Below are positions 30,047 to 38,650 of a stretch of DNA of 64,000 nucleotides, one piece after another. The position numbers and the translations under genes are program-made. The stretch comes from Chloroflexota bacterium (GTDB lineage: Bacteria; Chloroflexota; Dehalococcoidia; JABGRK01). The stretch covers positions 46,312 through 110,311 of the forward strand of contig JABGRK010000009.1 in the NCBI GenBank assembly GCA_018648325.1, given 5' to 3'. Numbering within the stretch: position 1 is the first letter of the stretch; every line of letters begins with the position of its first letter. The notes under the pieces were generated by a model that worked only from the letters and a program-made list of their open reading frames with translations, was not told the DNA's origin and did no database searches.

Positions 30047-30769
30047 ATGATGGAAATAATACCAGCAATAGACTTAAGAAACGGCAAATGCGTCCGACTG
30101 TATCAAGGTGACTATGATCGTGAAACAGTATTCGGGCAAGACCCCGTGGCCATGGCAAAACACTGGCAGGATTTAGGTGCAACCAGACTTCACGTTGTAG
30201 ACCTTGATGGAGCAAAGTCAGGTCGCCCGATCAATGACATCGTGATCAATGACATTGTTCAAGCGCTTGATATACCTATTGAACTTGGTGGTGGCATACG
30301 TGATATTAACAATATTGAACAGATGATCAATATTGGTGTTGGGCGTGTGATATTGGGGACGATAGCCGTAGAAAACCCCGACCTTGTACGTGAGGCCTGT
30401 GCAAAGTACGGCGAGGGCATTGTTGTGGGAATAGATGCTGATGACGGATACGTAAAGACACGCGGCTGGAAAGAGCAAAGCACCATAACTGCTATCGATC
30501 TGGCCAAACAAATGGAAGGCCTTGGAGCGAAGCGATTTATTTACACCGACATTTCGCGTGACGGTACGCTTGCCGGGCCAAATTTTGAGGCCACAGCCCT
30601 ATTTCAGTCAAGCATCAATGGTGCTGTTATCGCGTCAGGTGGTGTATCGTCCTTAAGCGACATCGTAAAGCTTGCTCAAATCGGCGTAGAGGGCGCCATC
30701 ACGGGTCAGGCTATATACACGGGCAAGTTAGACCTGATAGAGGCCCTCAGAGAGCTTGACAGAGACTAG
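30047..30769 (+). CDS. hisA: Phosphoribosylformimino-AICAR-P isomerase HisA
   Basis: HisA is the TIM-barrel isomerase of histidine synthesis that converts ProFAR to PRFAR. The 240-residue product begins MMEIIPAIDLRNGKCVRLYQGDY with the catalytic D9, and has VVGIDADDGYVKTRGW with the second aspartate, plus the phosphate-binding loops IELGGGIRD and ASGGVSSLSDI. The open frame begins at 29891, but the pair of ATGs at 30047/30050 matches the family N-terminus and follows a -10 box. hisI lies two genes downstream with a TSUP permease between; the other his genes are not in the window. Confidence 0.95.
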   Translation: MMEIIPAIDLRNGKCVRLYQGDYDRETVFGQDPVAMAKHWQDLGATRLHVVDLDGAKSGRPINDIVINDIVQALDIPIELGGGIRDINNIEQMINIGVGRVILGTIAVENPDLVREACAKYGEGIVVGIDADDGYVKTRGWKEQSTITAIDLAKQMEGLGAKRFIYTDISRDGTLAGPNFEATALFQSSINGAVIASGGVSSLSDIVKLAQIGVEGAITGQAIYTGKLDLIEALRELDRD

Positions 30770-30823
30770 CTTAAACACTTCCCTTTCCCAGTAACAACAA
30801 GCATTTCACAATCGAGGCACACT

Positions 30824-31597
30824 TTGGATTATGGATGGGTGGCATTAATTGCACTGGCCGTTGGGCTTGTCGGCGGATACGCGGGCATAGCCGGAGCGCC
30901 ATTCATAATATTTGCGCTGCTAACATTTTTGGACTACTCACAGCATTCAGCCCAGGGCACGGTGCTGGCAATGATGATAGGCCCAATGACCCTTCTGCCT
31001 GTAATCTATGGCAGAGACATCGTCAAAAGAAGATGGCAGGCAATACTGATAGCCATTATCACTTACATGGTCTTTTCTTTCGCAGGAGCTTCAATCGCCT
31101 ATCTGTTTAACTCTCAGATACTCAGAATGATCTTTGGTGCCATGATCATTGTGGTTGGCATCATCTATATCGTCTTTTCCATAAGAAACCACAGTAGTGG
31201 TAACAAAAAAACGCAAGAAAAAGCACTAACACCCGCTTCCATGATATTGGCAGGTTCTGTTATGGGATTTGTGGGTGGAATAGTTGGAATAGGAGCCGGC
31301 ATACTGCTGATCCCCTACCTGACCATTGTAAAAAAAATCGAACAGAAAGAAGCACAAACAATGTCACTTGCCATACTACTGCCTCCTGTTAGCCTGGGCG
31401 CAGTCTTAAGATACGGACTGATGGCAAACGATATAATATGGTCAGTAGCCGGGATTATGCTTGTGGCCTATATACTTTCTTCCGGATTTGGATATAAACT
31501 AAACACAAGACATCATAATACGATACTGCGAAATGTGCTGGGGATATTGCTAATATCGACAGGAATCGTTAACATTATTATGAGTACTAGAATATAG
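30824..31597 (+). CDS. TSUP (TauE/SafE) family permease
   Basis: The 257-residue protein is nearly all hydrophobic with about eight membrane segments and two TauE/SafE halves, each opening with a glycine-rich helix: GLVGGYAGIAGAPFIIF early and GFVGGIVGIGAGILLIPYL near 148. The family exports or imports sulfonates, sulfite or related anions; specificity is unknown. The start is TTG at 30824 with GAGG 6 nt upstream. Sitting between hisA and hisI in one direction, it is likely in the same transcript although no metabolic link is obvious. Confidence 0.85.
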   Translation: MDYGWVALIALAVGLVGGYAGIAGAPFIIFALLTFLDYSQHSAQGTVLAMMIGPMTLLPVIYGRDIVKRRWQAILIAIITYMVFSFAGASIAYLFNSQILRMIFGAMIIVVGIIYIVFSIRNHSSGNKKTQEKALTPASMILAGSVMGFVGGIVGIGAGILLIPYLTIVKKIEQKEAQTMSLAILLPPVSLGAVLRYGLMANDIIWSVAGIMLVAYILSSGFGYKLNTRHHNTILRNVLGILLISTGIVNIIMSTRI

Positions 31598-31644
31598 ATA
31601 AGCTATGCTTGATATATTTAAGATTTTTGAAGTGAGGAATGAAA

Positions 31645-31965
31645 ATGCTCAAGTTTGACGAAAAAGGCCTGATCCCCGCCATAATACAGGATGCGGACAA
31701 CAACGAAATCCTTATGATGGCGTTTATGAATAAAGAATCAATACGCCTGACTTTAGAAAAAGGTACGGTCTGGTTCTGGAGCCGCAGCAGGCAGGAGCTT
31801 TGGAACAAAGGTGGCACGTCAGGAAACTACTTAACCGTACGCGAAATAAGCAAGGACTGCGACGAGGACGTGCTGCTTATAAAAGCAAACCCCGCAGGCC
31901 CTGCATGCCACACGGGGAATCGCAGTTGTTTCTATAGAGGGCTTGATACCGAAGACATCGGATAG
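31645..31965 (+). CDS. hisI: Phosphoribosyl-AMP cyclohydrolase HisI
   Basis: HisI opens the purine ring of PR-AMP in histidine synthesis. The 106-residue protein is the single-domain form without HisE. It has the [22 protein letters not shown] signature, the Mg-binding aspartates D71, D73 and D75, and zinc-site cysteines C72, C88 and C95. The ATG at 31645 is preferred over 31639 because GAGG lies at proper distance only for the second. It ends 8 nt before the end of convergent rpmE. Confidence 0.94.
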   Translation: MLKFDEKGLIPAIIQDADNNEILMMAFMNKESIRLTLEKGTVWFWSRSRQELWNKGGTSGNYLTVREISKDCDEDVLLIKANPAGPACHTGNRSCFYRGLDTEDIG

Positions 31966-31973
31966 CCCTTGGG

Positions 31974-32177
31974 TTATTTCTTGAGGTTAAACCTTTTATT
32001 GAACCTCTCCACTCTACCACCGGTATCGACTATCTTTTGCTCGCCGGTAAAGAATGGGTGACATTTATTGCAGAACTCAACCTTTAAAACTTCTTTGGTT
32101 GAGCCTGTAACAAAGTTATTTCCGCAAGCGCACATAACTTTCGCTTCAAGGTATTTGGGATGTATCTTTTCTTTCAT
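31974..32177 (-). CDS. rpmE: Ribosomal protein bL31 (zinc form)
   Basis: The 67-residue large-subunit protein has the four zinc-binding cysteines C16, C18, C36 and C39 (CACG and CNKC), which define the zinc-dependent C+ paralogue, and the C-terminal VERFNKRF. No zinc-free copy is in the window. It starts with ATG and lies 20 nt after a small winged-helix gene, which itself follows rpmA, so it is probably the last gene of the rplU-rpmA run. Confidence 0.95.
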   Translation of the reverse strand: MKEKIHPKYLEAKVMCACGNNFVTGSTKEVLKVEFCNKCHPFFTGEQKIVDTGGRVERFNKRFNLKK

Positions 32178-32197
32178 TTAGCTAATCCTTATTATAT

Positions 32198-32446
32198 CTA
32201 GCCACGTTTGAGTGTATAGTAATACTGTTTGCCTATGAGCTTGTGCTCTACCATACCGCGTTCTATCCAGTGTAACATAACACAAAAACAAGCCATCTGG
32301 TCCAGTTTTGTTTTTTTTGATATTTCCTTTATCGTAAAAGCCTTATCCGGCTTATTCACAAATAGTTTAAGGACATGATCCGAGCTAGCATCGCCCTTAG
32401 AATCAAAATCCCTCTTACTAATCGGCATGCTTTTAGTCTCCTTCAT
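32198..32446 (-). CDS. Small winged-helix-like protein
   Basis: The product has up to 82 residues; an internal ATG at residue 7 (MPISKRDFD) is also possible. The core VLKLFVNKPDKAFTIKEISKKTKLDQMACFCVMLHWIERGMVEHKLIGKQYYYTLK fits a winged helix-turn-helix: helix, recognition helix after TIKEISKKT, and a beta wing ending YYYTL. It is too short for an effector domain. It may bind nucleic acid; the target is unknown. It lies between rpmA and rpmE in what looks like one transcript, an unusual guest in an L21-L27-L31 run. Confidence 0.65.
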   Translation of the reverse strand: MKETKSMPISKRDFDSKGDASSDHVLKLFVNKPDKAFTIKEISKKTKLDQMACFCVMLHWIERGMVEHKLIGKQYYYTLKRG

Positions 32447-32476
32447 CTGTACAGGAGCCGCTAGTGCAGATTGTAA

Positions 32477-32731
32477 TTAGGCAGTGTAGACGCTAACCTT
32501 CCTCCTGGTTTTACTTGCCGGTTCGAATTTAATTTTACCATCGATAAGTGCATAGATTGTATGATCTTTGCCTACGCCTACATTATTACCCTGCATAATA
32601 CGAGTACCCCGTTGCCGGACTATAATTGTTCCCGCCGTAACAAGATGACCATCGTATCTTTTGACTCCTAGTCGCTTGGCGTTACTGTCCCTGCCAAGCC
32701 TGGAGCTTCCACCGCCTTTTTTATGTGCCAT
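32477..32731 (-). CDS. rpmA: Ribosomal protein bL27
   Basis: The 84-residue large-subunit protein begins [24 protein letters not shown], whose N-terminus reaches the peptidyl-transferase centre. There is no Firmicutes-type cleavable N-terminal extension. The rest, with [24 protein letters not shown], is standard. It follows rplU by 10 nt, the usual L21-L27 pair. Confidence 0.97.
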   Translation of the reverse strand: MAHKKGGGSSRLGRDSNAKRLGVKRYDGHLVTAGTIIVRQRGTRIMQGNNVGVGKDHTIYALIDGKIKFEPASKTRRKVSVYTA

Positions 32732-32741
32732 TTGTTTGCTC

Positions 32742-33062
32742 CTACTTCTTAGCCGTTACTATCTTATCTATCGACAATTTGGTATACAGTTGCCTGTGTC
32801 CGGTTTTTTTACTGTAGCGGGTCTTGTTCTTGTATTTAAGAACTATTATCTTCTTACCCTTACCCTGCTCCAAAACCGTAGCATTTACCTTGGCCCCTTT
32901 AATTATGGGCTGTCCGGTAACAATCTTATCACCATCGGCAACCATAAGAACCTTATCCAGTTCAACGCTGCTGCCAATCTCTTGCGGAAGCATCTCCACA
33001 TCAAGAGTCTGGCCAGCGGCGACCTTGTATTGTTTTCCTCCAGTTTCAACTATGGCGTAAAT
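32742..33062 (-). CDS. rplU: Ribosomal protein bL21, apparent ATT start
   Basis: The L21 frame is complete only if translation starts at ATT (33060-33062). From there it reads (M)[17 protein letters not shown], exactly the conserved N-terminus, and gives 106 residues. Between the upstream in-frame TAA (33078-33080) and this codon there is no ATG, GTG or TTG. The first canonical start, GTG at 32997-32999, would remove 21 conserved residues. GGGAGG (33069-33074) lies 6 nt before the ATT. A single-base sequence error in an ATG is the main alternative. Promoter 33098-33127 precedes it; rpmA follows. Confidence 0.88.
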   Translation of the reverse strand: MYAIVETGGKQYKVAAGQTLDVEMLPQEIGSSVELDKVLMVADGDKIVTGQPIIKGAKVNATVLEQGKGKKIIVLKYKNKTRYSKKTGHRQLYTKLSIDKIVTAKK

Positions 33063-33097
33063 CGCAGTCCTCCCAACTTAACCTTGGTTAACAATTA

Positions 33098-33127
33098 ATT
33101 CTACTAAAACCATCGTGATACTGTCAA
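33098..33127 (-). promoter_or_regulatory. rplU promoter
   Basis: TTGACA, 18 nt, TAGAAT on the minus strand, giving a leader of about 30 nt that carries the GGGAGG ribosome binding site. Confidence 0.65.
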
Positions 33128-33160
33128 GTACAACTTAGCTCGAACAATACCACAAAAATG

Positions 33161-33258
33161 TGGCGGGAGCGCGAGGGAGTCGAACCCACCCAAGACAGCG
33201 CTAGCTACCTCGCAACAGTTTTGAAGACTGCGGGACCCACCAGGACCCATCCGCTCCC
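33161..33258 (-). tRNA. selC: tRNA-Sec (anticodon TCA)
   Basis: A 98-nt tRNA with encoded CCA. It has a 7-8 bp acceptor beginning GGGAGCG, the CAGT-CTTCAAA-ACTG anticodon arm with TCA, a long variable arm, and the T loop TTCGACT as in other bacterial selC genes. The extended D arm and overall length are typical of selenocysteine tRNA; one T-T mismatch appears in my hand-folded T stem. It lies alone between the L21 promoter and trxB. selA, selB and selD are not in the window, but the tRNA implies that UGA can encode selenocysteine in this organism. Confidence 0.9.
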
Positions 33259-33265
33259 AAATCTT

Positions 33266-34189
33266 TTATGACTCAAGCAAATATCTCTCCGCATTGAGGG
33301 CTGCGGTAGCCCCATCTCCGGCGGCGGCAATTACCTGCCTGACCGAGTTTAAACGTATGTCTCCGGCAGTATAAATGCCATCAACACCCGTCTCCATCTT
33401 TTCATTAGCTATTATATAACCACCTTTATCCAGTGACACAATATCTTTCACAAAGGCAGTATTAGGATGCAATCCCACGGATACGAAAACAGCTGCAACC
33501 TTTAAAGTAGTCTGCTTCTGTGTTTTCACATTACTGATCTTTAAGTCTTCTATCTTTGCATCACCCTCAATAGCCAGTACAACCGTGTCCCAGACAAACT
33601 CTATCTTGGGATTAGAAAGTGCCTGCTCCTGTACAATCTTACTGGCTCGCAATGCATCGCGGCGATGGATGAGATAGACCTTTGATGCAAACCTGGTTAG
33701 CGCTATGGCCTCCACAACAGCGGAATCACCTCCACCAACTATGGCTACATCCTGATCCTTATAGAAAGCACCGTCGCAGGTAGCGCAATACGAAACGCCT
33801 CTTCCTACAAACTCCTGCTCACCGGGCACATCAAGGTGATTATGCTCGGCCCCGCCAGCAATAATAAGCGATTTGGCAACAAAGCTACCCTCGTTGGTAT
33901 CAACTATCTTCTCATAATTACTCTTGTTATTTATACTGGAAACCTCAGCATAAACTATCTGAAGTCCATATTTTTGAGCCTGTTGTTGCATGAGCATACC
34001 CAGATCGAATCCTGATATACCATCTGGGAAGCCTGGATAGTTTTCAACACGCTCGGTATTTACTATCTGACCACCGGTAAACGCCTTTTCAAGTAGTAAC
34101 GTCTTTAAGCGCGCTCTGGCACAATACATACCCGCAGTCAGACCCGCAGGCCCGCCACCGATAATTATTACATCATAAGCATCTGACAT
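33266..34189 (-). CDS. trxB: Thioredoxin reductase
   Basis: The 307-residue flavoprotein transfers electrons from NADPH through FAD to thioredoxin. It has the FAD motif GGGPAG at 11-16, the redox pair C135-A-T-C138, the NAD(P)H motif VGGGDSAVVEA near 150, and the C-terminal GIYTAGDIR. The residues after the second glycine motif (IHRRDALRASK) fit NADPH use. It follows trxA, but a strong terminator separates the two, so trxB probably has its own promoter. It ends 8 nt from the tRNA-Sec gene. Confidence 0.95.
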   Translation of the reverse strand: MSDAYDVIIIGGGPAGLTAGMYCARARLKTLLLEKAFTGGQIVNTERVENYPGFPDGISGFDLGMLMQQQAQKYGLQIVYAEVSSINNKSNYEKIVDTNEGSFVAKSLIIAGGAEHNHLDVPGEQEFVGRGVSYCATCDGAFYKDQDVAIVGGGDSAVVEAIALTRFASKVYLIHRRDALRASKIVQEQALSNPKIEFVWDTVVLAIEGDAKIEDLKISNVKTQKQTTLKVAAVFVSVGLHPNTAFVKDIVSLDKGGYIIANEKMETGVDGIYTAGDIRLNSVRQVIAAAGDGATAALNAERYLLES

Positions 34190-34228
34190 GAAAAACTCTC
34201 CATAGAAATTGTAACACTAAAGATAAGT

Positions 34229-34259
34229 AAAAAAAAGAAACCAAACTCGGTTTAGTTTC
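34229..34259 (-). terminator. Intrinsic terminator after trxA
   Basis: A 10-bp stem (34250-34259 with 34237-34246, one G-U), a 3-nt loop and then eight U residues on the minus strand. It separates plsX-trxA from trxB. Confidence 0.85.
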
Positions 34260-34288
34260 AAATTTCCTGTTTTTGCGAGAAGATCCGC

Positions 34289-34615
34289 TTAAGTTAAAAC
34301 GGCATCTATACGTTTTTTAATTTCCGCTTTAGGCTTGGCACCGCTTATTTGACTAAATGGTTTACCGTCTTTGAATATGAGCATAGTGGGAAGGCCTTGC
34401 ACACTATATCTTGTAGAAGTGGCTTTGTTCTCATCAACGTTGATTTTCACAAAGGTCACCTTGCCATCATACTCCAGGGCCAGTTCCTCGATTATAGGAT
34501 CAACAGCCTTGCAGGGACCACACCATGGAGCTGAAAAATCAACCAGAACAGGTTGATTTTTAGTTAGAACGATATCGTCAAATGTTTTATCAGTTACTTC
34601 TACCGTTTGGCTCAC
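34289..34615 (-). CDS. trxA: Thioredoxin
   Basis: The 108-residue protein is a standard thioredoxin with the active site WCGPC (C32, C35), VDFSAPW before it and the cis-proline segment VQGLPTMLIFKDG. It reduces cytosolic disulfides and is recharged by TrxB, encoded next. The start is GTG at 34613-34615 with AGGGGG 6 nt upstream, lying inside the last codons of plsX (26-nt overlap), so translation may be coupled. A terminator follows the stop. Confidence 0.96.
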   Translation of the reverse strand: MSQTVEVTDKTFDDIVLTKNQPVLVDFSAPWCGPCKAVDPIIEELALEYDGKVTFVKINVDENKATSTRYSVQGLPTMLIFKDGKPFSQISGAKPKAEIKKRIDAVLT

Positions 34616-35684
34616 TCAATTCCCCCTGCTTACTGGTACCATCATCTTTGCGAAGATTCTTAAGTTTATGCAAACCAAAGTGGAAACCACCATGGCTCTG
34701 CTCCTGGCTGCTCTCACTAACTGCCTTAAGCACATTTTTATCCACCATCCGCTGAGCAACACTCACCGCATTTTTTATCGCTTTTGCATCACTGCGTCCG
34801 TGGGAAATAATCACATTGCCTTTAACACCCAGCAGGAAAGCTCCACCATATTCGGTGTAATCCAGCTGTTGGATAATCGTCTGAATGGATGGGTTGAGCA
34901 TACGATATGCCAAACGTGTATACCACTTACGCTGCGCTGACTGCCGAAGCGTCCGTAGGAACATCTCGCCCATACCCTCGCCCATCTTCAGTATCAGATT
35001 GCCTGTAAACCCATCTGTTACCAGGATATCTGCTGCTCCACTAGTCAGGTCTTTGCTTTCTACATTGCCTACAAAATTAACATTGGATTTCTTGAGCAAC
35101 TTGTGGGCCTCCTGAACCAGCAGATTCCCCTTGTTCTCTTCTTCACCAATGCTAAGTAAACCAACCCGCGGTCTTTCTATACCCAGAACCTTCTGCATAT
35201 AAACATTGCCCATCTGAGCAAATTGAACCAGCGATCCGGGTTTGCAATTGGCATTAGCACCTATATCAAGAAACATCAAAGGGCCTTTGGCAAAGGGAAA
35301 AACTGCACATAAAGCAGGCCGGTCAATTCCTTTTTCTCTTCCAAGGATAAGAATAGCCGCAGCGGTAATAGCGCCGGTATTTCCCGCCGATACAAACGCA
35401 GACACCTGTCCCATTTTGAGCATGTTCATGCCCACAACGATAGACGATTGTTTTTTGTAACGCGCAGCGAACGCTGCAGGTTCATGCATACCCACTACTT
35501 CTTCGGCATCAACCATGGGTAACACTAAACTTCGTGGATTGGTTTTCCTCATCTCCGGCCGCACTAAATCGCGCTTGCCGATAAGGACAACATCAAGACC
35601 CATCTCTTGGACTGCGTCAACCCCACCTCTAACTATAGCCGAGGGGCCTACGTCGCCGCCCATAGCATCTAAAGCAATTCTCAT
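34590..35684 (-). CDS. plsX: Phosphate acyltransferase PlsX
   Basis: PlsX makes acyl-phosphate from acyl-ACP, the first step of phospholipid synthesis in the PlsX/PlsY route. The 364-residue protein begins IALDAMGGDVGPSAIV and has VSAGNTGA and LLSIGEEENKGN, all diagnostic. It is about 20-30 residues longer than many homologues because of a hydrophilic C-terminal tail rich in Gln, Gly and Ser. The last codons of that tail overlap the start of trxA. acpS is about 9 kb away. No fabH or fabD is adjacent, unlike the common plsX-fabH cluster. Confidence 0.94.
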   Translation of the reverse strand: MRIALDAMGGDVGPSAIVRGGVDAVQEMGLDVVLIGKRDLVRPEMRKTNPRSLVLPMVDAEEVVGMHEPAAFAARYKKQSSIVVGMNMLKMGQVSAFVSAGNTGAITAAAILILGREKGIDRPALCAVFPFAKGPLMFLDIGANANCKPGSLVQFAQMGNVYMQKVLGIERPRVGLLSIGEEENKGNLLVQEAHKLLKKSNVNFVGNVESKDLTSGAADILVTDGFTGNLILKMGEGMGEMFLRTLRQSAQRKWYTRLAYRMLNPSIQTIIQQLDYTEYGGAFLLGVKGNVIISHGRSDAKAIKNAVSVAQRMVDKNVLKAVSESSQEQSHGGFHFGLHKLKNLRKDDGTSKQGELSEPNGRSN

Positions 35685-35758
35685 AATTATCTAAAAACCT
35701 ATACGGATTAATTTTTATTTGATATGCCATTATAGCACACTATGCAAGTGGGCTACTT

Positions 35759-37201
35759 TTACCCCTCTTCAAGGTACTGTTTCTTGCGTGCCTCAACCTG
35801 CTCAACCGGAATATTAAGCAGGGTTTCCCACTTACCGGCCCAGTGCGCATATTCCTTCTCCCAGATCGGATTAAAGAATTTCTTTATTTCACCCGCATAC
35901 TTATCTATCTCTGCTTTAATCTTAGGATCAGTATAAACCTTCTCCGCACCATTGTGAGTGGGATAAGCACCAGTCTTCTCAATAGCTTCCCTCATTACGT
36001 GGGGATGATCTATAAGAGGACATGGACGCAGCGTGTTATAACTGTACGGCTGCTCCGCCCGCAAATGCTTGAAGAAATCACTGTTTAGCGCTTCTGCAAG
36101 CGAACAATCATTAAGATTGTGTGTTGCCATATGACAGAATATGCAAGGCTCCACATCGCCCCTATGATTGATATGTAGATAGTTTCGGCCCCCATTGATA
36201 CAACCACCGGTAAGCGGCGCATCGTTCCAGAAATCTACCATTAGTATGGGCTTTTCTTTCCTGAAGCGATTAGTGGCCATGCGCAGCTTATTTCGCTGCT
36301 CCGGTGTGGGCATCAGCGACATATCAGAATCGCCATCAACCGGCATATAAAGAAAATACCAACCGTAGATAGCACCCTTCTCAATCATGAGGTCCATAAA
36401 CTTATCGCTGGTTACCGAATCAATATTGCGTGATGTGGCAGCAGTGCTGAAAGCAAAAACACATCCAGCCTCTCTCAGATTATCCATTGCCCTCATGGCA
36501 CGCGCAAATGCACCCTTGCCTCTACGTTCGTCTGTCTCTTCCTCAAAGCCCTCAACACTTATCTGAGGGGCCACATTACCAAGTTCCACTAACCTGCGAG
36601 CCATATCCTTATCAATTAATGCTCCATTGGTGTAGAACTGGAAAGCAACGTCATTATGCTTCTCGAATATATCGAACAGCGGACGATAAACCAGAGGCTC
36701 ACCACCCAGGATTATGAAAAATCTTGTGCCAAGTTCCTTAGCTTCGGTTATAATACCATCCAATGTCTCAAAGGACATATCCTCATCCTTTGAGTACTGT
36801 GCGGCATAGCATCCCACACATTTGTAGTTGCAGCGCATGGAAGGGGATATCAGCACCAGTCCCGGAGGCTGAACACCACCATCGGTATAGTCTTTAATTG
36901 TATCGTGATCTCTAAAAAATACGTTGGCCATCATCTGCGCCACGAACTTTTTTAAGACGTTGGGGTGAAGTGCCATTAACCTCTTTATATATGCCCCACC
37001 GGACTCGGGATTTGTAACCCAGTTTTTTATCCAGTCGGCGCTCATCTGATGCTGCTCTGTTTTAGCCATTCCCATAAAAGCAGAAACCAGCCCGCTAAAC
37101 TCCGGCCCCATGGTGGGTGCCATAGTCATCAGCATTTGGCTGATACCGGCCATATCAATGCCCTGCTTATCATCATTCGTTTTTGTTGTGTCTTCGGTCA
37201 T
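35759..37201 (-). CDS. Radical SAM protein with SPASM-like C-terminus
   Basis: From the ATG at 37201 the protein has 480 residues; the frame extends to 37237 but AGAGGG and AAGGG precede this ATG. The first 110 residues are a helical region with a methionine-rich stretch. The radical SAM motif C-NYK-C-VG-C is at C124, C128 and C131, and FFIILGGEPL follows at about 160. Further cysteines in GGCINGG, EPCIFCHMA and RPCPLIDHP suggest one or more auxiliary iron-sulfur clusters as in SPASM/twitch enzymes. The substrate is unknown and no peptide precursor or maturation partner is adjacent. Confidence 0.85.
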   Translation of the reverse strand: MTEDTTKTNDDKQGIDMAGISQMLMTMAPTMGPEFSGLVSAFMGMAKTEQHQMSADWIKNWVTNPESGGAYIKRLMALHPNVLKKFVAQMMANVFFRDHDTIKDYTDGGVQPPGLVLISPSMRCNYKCVGCYAAQYSKDEDMSFETLDGIITEAKELGTRFFIILGGEPLVYRPLFDIFEKHNDVAFQFYTNGALIDKDMARRLVELGNVAPQISVEGFEEETDERRGKGAFARAMRAMDNLREAGCVFAFSTAATSRNIDSVTSDKFMDLMIEKGAIYGWYFLYMPVDGDSDMSLMPTPEQRNKLRMATNRFRKEKPILMVDFWNDAPLTGGCINGGRNYLHINHRGDVEPCIFCHMATHNLNDCSLAEALNSDFFKHLRAEQPYSYNTLRPCPLIDHPHVMREAIEKTGAYPTHNGAEKVYTDPKIKAEIDKYAGEIKKFFNPIWEKEYAHWAGKWETLLNIPVEQVEARKKQYLEEG

Positions 37202-37474
37202 CCCTTTTGTACCCTCTTTCCAAATAATATATATCAAAAGTCATTATCGATTTTTTCGTGAACTGATTCCGACATTTTACATGGTTTACCCGTGTCATGC
37301 AACTGCCTGCTAAGTATCTGGAAACCATATGCAAATGCTAATTCTTATTTTCTTCAAGTTAGATTGACAGTAATATTATCCTTCAGTGCCGTCTATGATT
37401 TGGGTCATGTATTTATGGATTATGTTTTTTATTTTAAAGATGGCATATCTATAGCTGAATGTGACATGCACTTG
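37202..37474. other. Intergenic region upstream of the SPASM-like radical SAM gene
   Basis: AT-rich with no supported gene. It should contain the radical SAM promoter; a TATATATT run lies near 37230, but no convincing -35 partner or terminator was found. Confidence 0.4.
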
Positions 37475-38650
37475 TCAGTGTTTAGCAAATTCATCTTTCA
37501 CACGCTTCATTTCCTGTGGACTGCCAAGCAGATCAGCTGCCGTCATGGCCAAGGCTTTGGCCGCATCAATCAAACCTTCATGCCCCTTATCAGAGGCAGC
37601 AATCAAAGCGAACTCCGGCGAATGTACCATAACATCGCTCGGAGATATTGATATTGAAGGATGAATGGCAGGGACCACCGTGCTCACATTACCCATATCA
37701 GTGCTTCCAAATCCTCTGGTTGGATCCGGCGGATCCATGACTCTGCCTAAAATATCATAATTCCCTGTCAGTATCTCAGCTAAGGCCATATTGCTATTCA
37801 TTGGATCATAGCGGGCCTCATCCCACTTGTACTTTAGCTGCGCTCCACTAGCCAGTGCTGCAGCATCGAAACAGTTTAAGACCCTCATACATAGTTTGTC
37901 AAGGTATGGGCCATCAGGGGCACGAACAAGAAACTGAGCTGATGCGTAAGCCGGTACTATATTCTCAGCCTCGCCACCATTGGTAATAATGCCATGGATT
38001 CTAGACTTATCCTGTATATGCTGTCTTAATGAATTAATATTATTGAACGCCTGAATTAAAGCCTCAAGCGCATTAATCCCTTCATGAGGGCTGGCTGCAG
38101 CATGAGCTGATTTGCCAAAATACTCCACCTGGAGCCCAATACATGCCAGCGCATCAATCGTTGCCGAGTTGCGCCTTCCGGGATGGACCAGCATGGCCAC
38201 GTCTACATTATCAAAAACCCCATTTTTAATCAGAAGCGCCTTGCCAACACCACCCTCTTCAGCTGGTGTACCTATTACAACCACGCTGCCGCCGCACTTA
38301 TCGACAACGAGCTTTGTGGCCAACCCGGCTCCCACCGAACCGGCCGCTATTATATTGTGACCGCAGGCATGTCCCATCTGTGGTAAAGCATCGTACTCAG
38401 CCAGAAATGCGATAGTCGGGCTTCCCGCTCCGTAGGTAGCTCTAAAAGCAGTGGGCAGATCACAGATACCTCGCTCAACCGTAAAACCATTGTTATCAAG
38501 ATAATCGGTAATCCATCCCGATGCTTTTACTTCCGCATAGCGTAGCTCGGGGTTACCGTGAATCTTAAGGCTTAAATCGATAAGCTCATCACGCCGCCTG
38601 TCGACTTCGGCCATAACTTGCGATTTAGTTTTTTCAATATCGATACTCAA
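37475..38650 (-). CDS. M20 family metallohydrolase (amidohydrolase type)
   Basis: The 391-residue protein is an M20-type peptidase/amidohydrolase, related to aminoacylase-like and aminobenzoyl-glutamate hydrolases. It has the metal-binding GHACGHN (H94, C96, H98) after EYDALPQM, the catalytic-site GTPAEEGGVGK near 128, and the dimerisation (lid) domain from about 180 with GKSAHAAASPHEGINALEA. The substrate is probably an N-acylated amino acid or short peptide; sequence does not narrow it further. It is upstream of the radical SAM gene on the same strand with a 273-nt gap. Confidence 0.88.
   Translation of the reverse strand: MSIDIEKTKSQVMAEVDRRRDELIDLSLKIHGNPELRYAEVKASGWITDYLDNNGFTVERGICDLPTAFRATYGAGSPTIAFLAEYDALPQMGHACGHNIIAAGSVGAGLATKLVVDKCGGSVVVIGTPAEEGGVGKALLIKNGVFDNVDVAMLVHPGRRNSATIDALACIGLQVEYFGKSAHAAASPHEGINALEALIQAFNNINSLRQHIQDKSRIHGIITNGGEAENIVPAYASAQFLVRAPDGPYLDKLCMRVLNCFDAAALASGAQLKYKWDEARYDPMNSNMALAEILTGNYDILGRVMDPPDPTRGFGSTDMGNVSTVVPAIHPSISISPSDVMVHSPEFALIAASDKGHEGLIDAAKALAMTAADLLGSPQEMKRVKDEFAKH

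Noticed and set aside
31960..31985. Bidirectional terminator between hisI and rpmE
   Set aside because: The short AGCCC/GGGTT complementarity is too weak and lacks U-runs.
32742..32999. L21 starting at GTG 32997-32999 (85 residues)
   Set aside because: This would delete 21 conserved N-terminal residues that are present in frame just upstream behind a good ribosome binding site.
33266..34615. Possible selenoprotein forms of TrxA/TrxB near tRNA-Sec
   Set aside because: Both active sites use ordinary cysteine codons (CATC and WCGPC) and the frames have no internal TGA.
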